Notes under the pieces: model-generated | What the model saw: the letters and a program-made list of their open reading frames with translations, nothing else | Told to the model about the DNA's origin: nothing | Database searches by the model: none | Assembly: GCA_002005505.1 (NCBI GenBank) | Contig: KV908437.1 | Coordinates: 217,085-237,084, forward strand | Direction of reading: 5' to 3' | DNA from: Botryococcus braunii | Taxonomy: Eukaryota; Chlorophyta; Trebouxiophyceae | DNA length: 20,000 nt | In this document: one piece after another, positions 1 through 9,602 of the stretch | How positions within the stretch are numbered: the stretch's first letter is position 1 | Layout: the number at the start of each line of letters is the position of its first letter | Program-made: the position numbers and the translations under genes

Positions 1-1136
1 GTTTGCACAGCAACATTGCTAGCAGCCCCACCACCAGAGAGCGTTTGTAAAGCGACATTGCCAGCACCAGCCGCAGCGCCAATTCCCGCACTGCCTTTTT
101 GCGCGGCGCCTTTGCCCGCATTTGCAATGGCTGCAGTGAAATTCACAGCCCTTTCCATCTGTGGAGCAGCATCGCTCATTCCTCTGTCAGCACCGCCAGG
201 GCGCTGCTTTTTTCCAGCAGATCCACAAGCTTTCGACCCTTCCATTACCGAGGATGGGAGGCCTGGGCTCCCCTCGTTTCCAGCTGTGTCATCCCCAAGG
301 TCCAACAGCAGCCGCGCAAGCCTATCTTGCAATCCTGGAATGTCCAAAATCCCATTCCCGGCCCGCCCCCCGGAAGCACTGCCAGCTGGCTGACGCTGAT
401 AAGCTGGGACCCCTTCCCTGGTGACTGGCATCGTCTGCTTGGGGCTGGGGTCCTGCGGAGCGGCAGTGCCAGCGCTGTCTCGCACACTTACAGCCAGATC
501 CCTTGCTGGCAACGTGGTCAGCGACTCGCGAAGGCGTGGGGGCGAGGATGCGCCATTCTGCGGTGGAAGTGAAGGGAGCGGGGCGGCCATCCCCTGACCG
601 AGACTGCTTGAGACCCCCGCAGAGTCACGGTGTGGCAGAAGCTGTGTCTCAGCCTCCATGCCAGGTTTTGCCCCATGTTCCCGACAATCCATAGAAGTCC
701 CACTAGCCCCTGGCACTGCAGGAGGGTGAGCAGCGGCCGGCATTGCACGAGGGCGAACAGAGCCTGTCTGGACGGCACTGGTAGGCCTGCAGCGGGAAGG
801 GGGCCCGCCCACAGGACCACGGCACTCTGCTTCAGCCCATTCTGGGCCGCCTGCCCCATCTTTGACGCTGCTCACTTGTTCCCTGTGAGCGTCTGGCGGA
901 GCATTGTGGCCTTCCTGCTGACAGGGAGGAGATGCGAGCACGGCCAGTGCTTCATCGGCTGGGACTGGCGCTGGGGCAAGAGCCGTGTGCCCTGCCAGGG
1001 TCGCAAAGAGTTGTGCGATTTTCCTGCGATGCTCGGATGCCCCTGGCCTGTCAGACCCTAATGCAGCTGTGCCAGGCTCCTTGCTACCTGTTCCCAAAAC
1101 CGTCCCCGAGAAAGATCTTACAGCGAGGACAGCAAG
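1..1136 (-). CDS. Partial minus-strand coding region, Pro/Ala/Gly-rich protein of unknown function
   Basis: One minus-strand frame is free of stops from a TGA at 1158-1160 down to the left window edge, about 385 codons, and is still open there. In this GC-rich stretch that is far longer than chance predicts, and the plus-strand frames over it are shorter and look like shadows. The product is rich in Pro, Ala, Gly and Ser, so mostly disordered, with a few helix-like ordered segments such as HRRKIAQLFATLAG (near 1030-990) and ILDIPGLQDRLARLLLDLG (near 350-295). The part nearest the edge is Gly/Ala-rich and low in complexity. A pyrimidine-rich acceptor, CCCTCACAG, lies just before 1136 and gives an in-frame exon start. 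The acceptor GGCACAG before 1066 would fit the phase of the upstream exon at 1635-2049 better. It is probably the 3' part of the gene whose upstream exons lie at 1635-2617. No family is recognised. Confidence 0.5.
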
Positions 1137-1634
1137 CTGTGAGGGTGAGCAGGACTCTCACGATGGACCACAACAGCAGCGGCAGGGAGAGCCAAGCATA
1201 CTTGGCTGTTTCCAGTTTGCAGTGTACGTTTAATGCGAGTCATTTGAAGGGCGGGGAGTTCTCACAGGGAAATACCGGATACGAATGGAGAAGTGGAAAG
1301 AAGGCATGGCAGGATTCACAGCAGCCTCAACCCCCCCTTGCCACCCCCCCCCAAAAAAAAGGCTGCCCCTCCACTCAATATGCAATGTGAAAGTTTGGAT
1401 GATGCTCAAAGTCAGAACTAAAGTACTGCTTTCCAGGTGAAACTTGACAGGTTATATGATGCACAGAAAGAGGCAGGCAAAAGCGAGGGCATGCTATTCT
1501 GCATGAGCTGGAACGAAGAACATGTACTTTACGAGAGCCTTGATCTCACACCAGGACACTCTTTATGCCTCCCAGGGACACATTGGGCTCTCCATTTCAA
1601 ACCCATCCCTCTGATAGTTCAGCGTGGGCCTCAC

Positions 1635-2617
1635 CAATGCTCGTCGTGATCCCCTTGGACCTGCTTCCCGCAACGGGCTTCTCTCCGCTTGCGGCAGCAC
1701 GCGGTTGATTACCGGCATGGTCCCCATCTGGAGCTCCCTGTCCATGCTCAGAGTTGGGGCCTAGACTCTGCTGACATGGCTTTCCAAGTAAGTTTTCTGC
1801 GAGATTTTGGGTCTTAGGACCCCTATCCTTGCTCCCAGAGGAATAGGGTGTATGATCTTTGGGCTTCGGATGCCTGTCCTTGCGTCCAGACCCAAGGAAT
1901 TTGAGCCTTGGCGGAAGCGGAATGAGCCCATGAGGACCTGTTAAGGACTCCCGCTGCGTGGGGCCCGTGAGCGGGCTGCACTCTTTGCTGACCTCTTGGA
2001 TCTCAATTTGCCCTTGTCGGCGGCCACGCGCAGATCCTCCAGATATGTCCTGCAACCACCCAAAGTTATGTAGGTCTCTGCAATTAAGGCTGCACGCCAG
2101 ACATGAACTTTTTGAACACACAACACAGAGTCATGGGCTCGGCCTTTCTATGCCTGTGCAACAAAATTTTTCCTCTGCAACAAGTGCCCTTTGCAGTAGC
2201 AGTCTTGAGGCCGCACCGCAAAGAGGGTGTTGAACTGCTGCCGCACATTTTGTGCCCAGGGACTCGACAGTATTTCACGTGCAGCCTCCACTGCTGACGT
2301 TGTATACTCTGCTGAAGTCACTGTTGGGGGGGCTGGAGTTTTCAAAGTTGTAATCAAGCCAATTTCAAGATCCCTCCTGCTCAGGTCGAACAAAAGATAA
2401 GTGAGAGAGAAGCACAAGAGAAACTATGGACCAGGTGGTTCGTTTCTGCACCATAACAGATCCTTCTGTTAGCATTTGCCACGGTCTATGAAAAGTTTCT
2501 CTTACATTTGGGGACCCTTTGTTCCAAGACCAGAGAGGTGTGGTTGACCGCTTCAGCGTCGTCAAACAACAGGCGTGCCAAGTACTTCTGCTGCACCCTC
2601 TCGATACTGAAAGCCAT
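1635..2617 (-). CDS. Three predicted exons of an unrecognised minus-strand gene
   Basis: Three exon-like blocks join in frame on the minus strand. Exon a (2617-2506) opens with ATG and reads MAFSIERVQQKYLARLLFDD..., then a donor GTAAGA in phase 1. Exon b (2320-2217) follows the acceptor CCCCAACAG, reads TSAEYTTSAVEAAREILSSP... and ends before GTGCGG in phase 0. Exon c (2049-1635) follows the acceptor GGTTGCAG, stays open for 138 codons and ends at a strong donor G|GTGAGG. Exons a and b look like an ordered, helical region. Exon c is polar and rich in Ser, Lys, Gly and Pro. The same disordered character continues at 1-1136, so these are probably one gene. The predicted introns are 185 and 167 bases. 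ATG 2617 may be the start, or a TTTCAG acceptor overlapping it may join exon a to an upstream exon. The function is not recognised and the exon ends are hand-predicted. Confidence 0.5.
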
Positions 2618-2976
2618 AAATTAAAATAAACGAGATAAATTAAAAGTCTTTACTGTCTTAAGAAGTAACCTCCGCTGCTTAGTATGCCGGGTAGCACTGA
2701 ATTTATGCAGAATCCTGACCTGTTGCATTCCTTAGAAGGCCTGCAACCTCATACGAAAAGCATTGTAAGCGTTCCTATGCTGTTAATAAGTAAAATTGAA
2801 ACCCTACATACATTGTGTAGGGAAGTTGGGATCTAGGGAATGACGGTGGAAACCCCCTTCAGGCAACATAACACAAATCCAAAGCCCTAAATCCCCGGTC
2901 AGGTTGCCTGAGCAGTGAAGAACCCAAACTATTGGACCTGTCCAATGCAACTCTCTGTCCGCAACCTGGTTGTTAC
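2618..2976. other. Spacer or intron with no recognised feature
   Basis: About 360 bases lie between two minus-strand exon-like blocks. The part next to 2618 is T-rich on the minus strand, as expected upstream of a splice acceptor. If the two blocks belong to one gene, this is its intron. No repeat, RNA gene or coding block is seen. Confidence 0.4.
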
Positions 2977-3110
2977 CTTGTTCTCCAATTTCCAGCGTGG
3001 TGGATGCTCAGTCACTGCATCCAAATTGGTTAGTTCATCCAAACTCGAGGCGGGTCGAGCTGTTCGAACTTTGACTTCGATGCGGTACTGGTACTTCAAA
3101 ACGGTAGGCA
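2977..3110 (-). CDS. Exon-like block on the minus strand, possible 5' exon of the same unknown gene
   Basis: The minus-strand frame reads PTVLKYQYRIEVKVRTARPA... to ...PPRWKLENK, and is followed by a good donor AAG|GTAACA in phase 0. A pyrimidine-rich stretch ending CTCACAAG lies just upstream (3111-3116). Charge and composition look coding. The phase does not match the obvious TTTCAG acceptor of the next block (2617 region). It would match if the AG inside the following GAG codon were used, giving ...ENK|RVQQKY.... It could therefore be a 5' exon of the 1635-2617 gene, an alternative exon, or chance. No family is recognised. Confidence 0.35.
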
Positions 3111-3281
3111 CTTGTGAGGAATGGTAGCGGAGCGCAAGGCTTTGACTTGGATTTAAGGGAAGGGGCACAATGAGAAGCTACTCTTGGGATACAAGGTCCC
3201 CCAGAATAGGTGTTAAAAGGCTGTCTGTTTGACATCCAACTGTCCAGATGCAGGCTGGGGACGCGACGGGCTTTTCCCCCT

Positions 3282-3299
3282 CCCCCGGGGGACGTCCCC
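3282..3299. repeat. Overlapping GC palindromes
   Basis: Two overlapping perfect palindromes, CCCCCGGGGG (3282-3291) and GGGGACGTCCCC (3288-3299), lie in a C-rich stretch just before the hairpin at 3324-3354. Confidence 0.75.
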
Positions 3300-3323
3300 T
3301 CCCCCCTTTCCCCTGTTCTTGTG

Positions 3324-3354
3324 ACAATAGGGACAAGAATCTTGTCCCTATTGT
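3324..3354. repeat. Perfect hairpin, 14-bp stem and 3-base loop
   Basis: ACAATAGGGACAAG is followed by AAT and then its exact reverse complement. It resembles a terminator-type hairpin but sits in gene-free DNA about 200 bases upstream of the minus-strand exon-like block. It could be a fossil of a small inverted-repeat element. Its function is unknown. Confidence 0.85.
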
Positions 3355-3655
3355 TTCATCTTCACGTTATATATATTTTTGAACCTCGATTTTTCAGATC
3401 CTCGTCGGCATATGGACGTTTTCAAGTTAATCCAAAACTGCCGGGACTGTGGGCTCCCTATGGTGGGGGACGGGCTTGGAGGCCTATAGCTATGTGTCAG
3501 ACTCAGTGCAGGAAAAGACGATGAAATAGGAAGATTCATAGGATTTCGGCTGTTCTGGAGGATCGTTAGGTGGAGTCCCGTCTGTGCAGCATGCTCTGTT
3601 CTTGATGGCGGTGCAAGCACATCCTTTGTGGCTCTCACTCGCTCACTCACACATG

Positions 3656-3656
<1 letters not shown>

Positions 3657-3734
<78 letters not shown>
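3657..3734. repeat. (AC)39 microsatellite
   Basis: An uninterrupted AC dinucleotide tract of 78 bases. It is followed at about 3757-3781 by a short TG tract that runs into CG repeats. All open frames across it are artefacts of the repeat (His-Thr or Cys-Val alternation). Confidence 0.97.
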
Positions 3735-3737
<3 letters not shown>

Positions 3738-4417
3738 GGGGGGAAGGGAGGGTGCACGTGTGTGTGTGTGCGCGCGCGCGCAGACACGAAATGCCTCAGT
3801 TAATGTCTCAGTTAATGCCTGCGGATTCTTCTCCAAGAAAATGTTTGCCTCCGCTGACGTCGGCAGAAGCAACCCATGTAGGTTAAGCTGGCAAGGTTGA
3901 CTACACGGATTTATATAAATCCGATATATTGTCCCAGGGTCACAGGGAGACAGAATTGGCCTCTGCACTATCCTTTATGCTGCCACAAGTGGTGGCACAG
4001 GGGCTTTGCTTCTCCAGTTTCTCCGTCCGTCCAAACCTTCAGGATTACAACACAGGTCGTTCACACCTCACCAAATGCCGTACCCCATCCGTTCTGGTAA
4101 CATCTGAGGACCCCCCCCCCCCAAATATATAAACTCGAAGGGAAGACTAGTGGCCGACCTGTTCCCAACTACCCGAGCCTTAATGAGGCTAAATCTTGGA
4201 TGCGTGGAAAACTAGACCAGCTCCTTGCAAGCACTTGCCCTTGCAAAGGACCCTTGCCCTTGCAAGCACTTCAATTGACAGACTTTCCACTTCGCCGGGA
4301 ATCCCCCAAAGGAGCCAAAGGCTAGAGGGCAAGGGTTTACCGACGGGACTTGACGCAGCATGACGTCCCTATGGTAAGCCAATTTGTGGGCAGCTCTTCT
4401 GGCAAACGCCCAGCCCG

Positions 4418-4446
4418 AGGGATATCCCCCGAGCGGGGATATCCCT
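4418..4446. repeat. Perfect hairpin, 12-bp stem and 5-base loop
   Basis: AGGGATATCCCC, loop CGAGC, then GGGGATATCCCT. Each arm itself contains the palindrome GGGATATCCC, so alternative folds are possible. Only one base separates it from the next palindrome. Confidence 0.9.
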
Positions 4447-4447
4447 G

Positions 4448-4479
4448 GGGGGTTTGTGGCTCCGGAGCCACAAACCCCC
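4448..4479. repeat. Perfect 32-bp palindrome
   Basis: The left arm GGGGGTTTGTGGCTCC is followed directly by its exact reverse complement with no loop. It lies one base after the hairpin at 4418-4446, forming a double-palindrome block of 62 bases. Confidence 0.92.
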
Positions 4480-4965
4480 GATGTAGAACACAGGCAGAGG
4501 CAAAGGTTCAGTGCCAATATTGCTCACGGGCGTGACTAGTGACTAGATTAATCACATGCAGGAACTAGTCAGACCCGTACACGCGTGAGCACAATCATGA
4601 AAGACTGAAGATGGCCGACAGGCGTCCAGGTCCGTCACTGGGATAGTCAAAACAGGCTGCTGCCGGACGAAAATGTCCTTCAGGCCATCTAGAAAACCAA
4701 CCCCATAGCATTATGGCGGTAGATGTTTAGCCTCCCCAATCCCAAACGATCTCGTACTGCGTGTTGCTGTGTCTACAGCCTGAGCTGGTCATGGATATAA
4801 TTTTCCCTCTTCTTTCCTATTGACGAGGTATTTAGCCATCTAGGCAATGTAGCTTGTTGAATAACCAAACTCGCTCGCCCTAGGCTAGCGCAGTGCCTTA
4901 TCTTGCGAAACCTTTAAATTCAATATCTTCCTGCTACAAACCCTTTGTAGCACGTATATGTCATG

Positions 4966-4998
4966 ATGGTCCTAAATGGTCCTAAATGGTCCTAAATG
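4966..4998. repeat. Three tandem copies of a 10-bp unit
   Basis: The unit ATGGTCCTAA occurs three times in a row, with a partial fourth (ATG). It lies about 280-310 bases upstream of the SCP-2 start codon, in the likely promoter region. Whether it binds a regulator cannot be told. Confidence 0.9.
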
Positions 4999-5276
4999 AA
5001 GAGAATGAATTGTATAGGCCATGTGGATGGATGCAGGACGCAGTGTATGTGGCACTGCCCGCAGCGGCGCTTCCACGCTGACGTAGGCACTTTGTTGCCT
5101 ATGAGGTGATGAGAAACGCCCAACATGCTGACGCAACAAGGTTCAGACCGCCGATCGTCTCTTCTTCTTCTGCGTGCCTCCGCGACATACTTGACCCCTC
5201 AGAAGCCTTTTCTTTTTGGTACATTGTGCAACTGCAAAGCCTTTGCATCCCCACCATCAACCGGGCTTCGGACAGC

Positions 5277-6217
5277 ATGGCAAAGGGGTCGGCACCACTC
5301 TTTGACCGTTTGAATCAAGCAATTGAAAGCGGAGAAGCTGAAGATGTGATTAAAACCATTAAGGTAATGTTGAAGACTCTTTTTTGAGGTTAAGGAAGTT
5401 GGAGTGCTCTGCATTGTCGGTAGTGGTTTCCTGGCAAGGCTACTTTGCAGAGTATCGGGAGCTTGGTTGACTTTCCAATACAATTTTCAGTGAATAAATC
5501 AGCGATTTGTGTAAGCGATGGTCAGTGGCAAAATTTTATGTATGAAAGCGCTACATTCCACGACCTCGGTGGGGAAGTGATTTCATGTGGTACGGCGGCT
5601 GTTTTGTACGCGCACCGTCTGTTCCGTTGGTTTCAAGCACAAAATCGTATCATTGGCTTTAAATGGTACTGAACAGAAACGGGTTACAATCTGGACGCTG
5701 GCTCTCACTATAGGGTAAGATTCGGCTAACCAGGGATGTGGGTTTGGTTGAGCAGGGACTTATAGTATTCGACATTGATGGCGAAAAGTTTACCCTGGAT
5801 CTCCGACCGGGGAAGAAGCCATCAGTGTCTAAGGGAGCCCCCACGGACAAGGCTGATTTGACTCTGACAATTTCAGATGAGAACTTTGTCAAGCTGGTCA
5901 TGGGGAAGATGGGACCTCAGCAGGTATGGCTTGCTATGACGAAAGATTTTCAACTAATGTCTGATTCATACCAGAAAAATAGCGCCCAGGGCAAAGATAT
6001 CGTCATAGTGCTGGACCAAGATAATGCTTGCATTTGTTACTCTCCTACTCTCTGCAAGAGCTCACAATCTCATCCAGCCAGTCTGGATTTCTTTCCTGAA
6101 ATTTATTTTTGTTCACAGGCGTTCCTGATGCGCAAGCTGAAGATAGGTGGCAGCATGGCTTTGGCCCTCAAGCTTCAGCCTATCCTAGAGGCTGCTGCTC
6201 CGAAGTCAAAGCTTTGA
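5277..6217 (+). CDS. Sterol carrier protein 2 (SCP-2) domain protein, peroxisomal, three exons
   Basis: Predicted exons are 5277-5363, 5714-5923 and 6119-6217, giving 131 codons plus stop, all junctions in phase 0. Splice sites are AAG|GTAATG ... CTATAG|GGT and CAG|GTATGG ... TTCACAG|GCG. The product opens MAKGSAPLFDRLNQAI, reads GKIRLTRDVGLVEQGLIVFDI, then DGEKFTLDLRPGKKP, and carries the family signature KADLTLTISDENFVKLVMGKM (about residues 75-95), then FLMRKLKIGGSMALALKL. The last three residues are SKL, a type 1 peroxisomal targeting signal. Plant stand-alone SCP-2 proteins are of similar size (about 120 residues) and also end in SKL. Family knowledge: the domain forms a lipid-binding pocket and moves sterols, fatty acids or acyl-CoA. 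ATG 5277 is chosen because it gives the normal family N-terminus. The frame is open upstream to 5109, but that extension does not look coding. Intron 2 is itself open and a multiple of three. Confidence 0.92.
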
Positions 6218-7203
<986 letters not shown>

Positions 7204-7236
7204 CCCCCTCTCACCCCCCTCTCCCTCTCACGCACA

Positions 7237-7237
<1 letters not shown>

Positions 7238-7284
<47 letters not shown>
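7238..7284. repeat. (AC)n microsatellite
   Basis: About 23 AC units. Together with the TG tract at 7353-7386 it forms a long inverted repeat with a spacer of about 68 bases. Confidence 0.95.
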
Positions 7285-7287
<3 letters not shown>

Positions 7288-7350
7288 CCCATGCACGCGC
7301 ACACTCCCTCTCCCCCCTCCCATCCCCTCTCTGTGTGTGGGGCGCTCGCG

Positions 7351-7352
<2 letters not shown>

Positions 7353-7390
<38 letters not shown>

Positions 7391-7415
7391 TGCGCGCGCG
7401 CGCGCACGCGCGCAT
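7353..7415. repeat. (TG)17 tract running into alternating CG
   Basis: The TG tract (7353-7386) is followed by GGTGTG and then CGCGCGCGCGCACGCGCGCATATGTG. Almost the whole run alternates pyrimidine and purine, the composition that favours left-handed Z-DNA. Confidence 0.93.
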
Positions 7416-7430
7416 ATGTGTGCGTTTGGG

Positions 7431-8134
7431 TGGGTGGGGAAAGGTCGCTTGGGGAGGGGATGGTTATGCTGGCTGGCATGGCTGGGGTCCTTTTTGCTCT
7501 CTAGTTGTGTGGGACGAATCACAGGTGTTTCGTGGAAGGTGATAAGGGCGGAGTGCGATGCTTATGGATGTGTAACGCACAGACACCTGCGTTTCAAACC
7601 TCCTACCATGTGGGTGCAACGGTCATAGAGCATGTTTGCATCAGCACTCGTGCGAGTGGGATCACGTTAGTGGCTGCTCGTGGGGAGCAGCCCGCTCTGG
7701 TGTTCCGCCGTACTGCAAATTGTTGGGACAAGTCATAACTAGCGGGTATTTCGGACACGCCCTTGTTCCTGAAAAAGCGACATAAATGCGTATATACTTG
7801 CCCTTGTTGCAGCATGAAGCAGTGCAACTGGACCTTGGAAGGGACGTAGGGGTTAGCTGGCGGCTTGTGAATATCTTAAATGAAATCAAATTACTGGTAG
7901 AAGGGCTAAAGGTTTGCCTCACTGAGCGCCACGACAAATCAGTCGACGCTGGGAACAGCTGTACGGTCGTTAGGTCTTCACTTTCACCCTTCGGAGTCTT
8001 TATAGGAGGGGTAGGGGTAGTAAATGTAGGAGGGGATGTGATTGTGCGTCTCTGTTGGACGCCAGTCTCATCTGCTAGATCAGTGCCCAACTGACATTCA
8101 CAATGCCGACTCAGTGTCCCTGTGCCTTAGCAAT
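7431..8134. other. Unassigned region, long open frames on both strands but no recognised gene
   Basis: Overlapping open frames cover 7786-8094 on the plus strand and 7662-8090 on the minus strand. The plus frame includes RDVGVSWRLVNILNEIKLLV. Neither has a recognised domain, and both cannot easily be coding. It may be degenerate repeat sequence. Confidence 0.3.
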
Positions 8135-8176
8135 ATGCTCAAAAGGTTTCATATTTTTTTCAGAGTAAGAACTTAT

Positions 8177-8242
8177 GACCGCAAGCAACTCCAGTTGGTG
8201 CGACTGCGAGCGAGGTACGACCGCGAGCAACTCCAATTGGTG
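8177..8242. repeat. Direct duplication of a 24-bp segment
   Basis: GACCGCAAGCAACTCCAGTT (8177-8200 with the following GGTG) recurs at 8219-8242 with two substitutions, 42 bases apart. Confidence 0.88.
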
Positions 8243-8310
8243 GTCCAATTGCAATACATGTTGAAACATTGTTCAATTATTGAAGTGCCCGAAATCTTAG
8301 CCGCCTCAGA

Positions 8311-8392
8311 CATGGCACTGAGAAGGCTCTCAATACTCTGCAATCTTACCGCCCTCATGCATGGCATTGCGAAGGCTGTCAAAACACTGCAA
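8311..8392. repeat. Direct duplication of a 33-bp segment
   Basis: Units 8311-8343 and 8360-8392 both run from CATGGCA to CACTGCAA or CTCTGCAA, share about 85 percent of bases and start 49 bases apart. Confidence 0.85.
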
Positions 8393-8565
8393 GAAGGGGA
8401 GGGGAAGGGGGCTCGCCGTGAGGGGTAGGACGACGTGCAATACGAAGGAGCTCATTGACTCAGGATCAGCAGGTATCCCGGAAAACCGGCTACTCTTCAG
8501 GTCTTTTAGGCAGACACAATTTCAGCAACTCTACATGTTCAAGCGTGCCACTGGTTCCAGGCGAA

Positions 8566-8588
8566 GGGCAGGGCAGCCAACCCTGCCC
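8566..8588. repeat. Small hairpin
   Basis: GGGCAGGG, loop CAGCCAA, then CCCTGCCC. It is an 8-bp perfect stem in otherwise featureless DNA. Confidence 0.7.
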
Positions 8589-9253
8589 GGGGTTGAAAGG
8601 GTAAGCCGAACTCATGGGCAACCGTTTTAGGGCTGCAGAAAGCAACCAAATTTCTGAATGCAGTTGCTAGGACCCTTGAGCCTGGCAAGAAAGACGAAAC
8701 CCATAGAGAGTTAGCGCAGAAGAGCGAGGGCTGGAATGACAGAACGCTGCAACCTCTTGCAGTTTACTGACTGTTGCAGCTCTCTCATCGAAGCACAAAC
8801 GATGGAGTGGTATGTACGTTCCAGAGCATTCATTCCACTTGATTTGCCTTGTTGCCTAGCTAGCATAAGCATTCTTCGCCGGCTCTAATGGCAAGCATTC
8901 CCTATCGACATAGTGGAGAGTGACACGTGGCGATGAATATTGGAAGTACGGACCAGCTTGCAAGCTGGTGTGCAGATGCGCATCCGCACACTAATGAAGA
9001 TGCATAAAATGCAGTAAAACAGGGTCATGACTGATCAATGGATGTGGATGTCTCTAAAAGGAGCGCACAACAATGTTAAGTATCAGGTGCTCTGTCTCGA
9101 AGGGAAAAGTGGATAAGGGACACGGGCACCAGGAGCCAAAACGCTGTTGCTTAGGGCGTTCTCACGACAAAGTAAACTTACAAGACCCCTGTTGTGTATT
9201 GATTGGAGGATGCCGTAACTGTCAGCGGTACGTTTGCATGCAGAGTGTCATTT
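8589..9253. other. Unassigned region, may hold the 3' part of the spliced copy
   Basis: No gene is recognised. In minus-strand sense this is what follows the intron-less copy at 9254-9577. Its right end may therefore be further exon sequence carried by that copy, but no source for it lies in the window. No poly-T run, which would mark a retained poly-A tail on this strand, is visible. Confidence 0.4.
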
Positions 9254-9577
9254 CCTGTGAACACCACCTCTCAAAGTCAATGTCTATCTAGATCAGTGCT
9301 CGCACTGCAATCTAGACCTGCCGACTGCTCTCTTATCAGGGCACCCTTAGCCCTCAGCAGTTCTAGGAGTTTAGCGGCTACTCCCAACCGTACGATACTA
9401 CCCAGTGTGTAACTCTCAACACACAAGTAGCTTCACTGTTCTTCCAACAGTAACAACAAGCAATGCAACTCCTGTATTGTTAGGAGCAAGATAGCAGTTT
9501 ATCAAGTAGCCAAACAATACAGAGTAAACATTTAACAGCTTGGAGCTCGATCAAAGATGCATTCCACATCCCTTCGA
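9254..9577 (-). pseudogene. Intron-less (spliced) copy of the neighbouring unit, likely retrocopy
   Basis: Four blocks lie end to end: 9254-9321, 9322-9392, 9393-9471 and 9472-9577. They match in order 9603-9670, 9789-9859, 9946-10024 and 10147-10252, each with identical length and only a handful of substitutions. The right-hand copy carries extra segments of 118, 86 and 122 bases between them. On the minus strand every extra segment begins GT and ends AG, and this copy shows the exact joined exons, for example ATACAG|GAGTTGC. The simplest reading is reverse transcription of a spliced RNA and reinsertion beside its source. It shows stops in all frames, so it is probably non-coding or dead. 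Confidence 0.8.
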
Positions 9578-9602
9578 CTCTTACAATGGTTTATATATAT
9601 TA

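Larger units (their letters stand above)
3785..4960. other. Gene-poor stretch with a poly-C run and palindromes
   Basis: No convincing coding exon is seen. It holds a poly-C run (about 4110-4122), a TTGCAAGCACTT/CCCTTGCAA direct-repeat cluster at about 4222-4272, and the paired palindromes at 4418-4479. Confidence 0.5.
8135..8428 (+). other. Open frame of 97 codons with internal duplications, possible exon
   Basis: An ATG-started frame contains RTYDRKQLQLVRLRARYDRE and an amphipathic stretch ending in KAVKTLQEGEG. A pyrimidine-rich TTTTTTTCAG at about 8154-8163 could serve as a splice acceptor. The DNA is built partly from two duplicated segments (8177-8242 and 8311-8392). The second duplication is read in two different frames, which argues against conserved coding. 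No family is recognised. Confidence 0.2.

Noticed and set aside
99..1390. Several plus-strand open frames of 125-157 codons
   Set aside because: They overlap the much longer open minus-strand frame, lie in GC-rich sequence and look like its shadows.
3584..3900. Open frames of alternating His-Thr or Cys-Val
   Set aside because: They are translations of the AC microsatellite. The same applies to the frames over 7066-7542, 15032-15430, 15891-16214, 16593-16695 and 17131-17383.
8177..8392. A CRISPR-like array
   Set aside because: There are only two copies of two different short segments, with substitutions and no regular spacers, in eukaryotic DNA.
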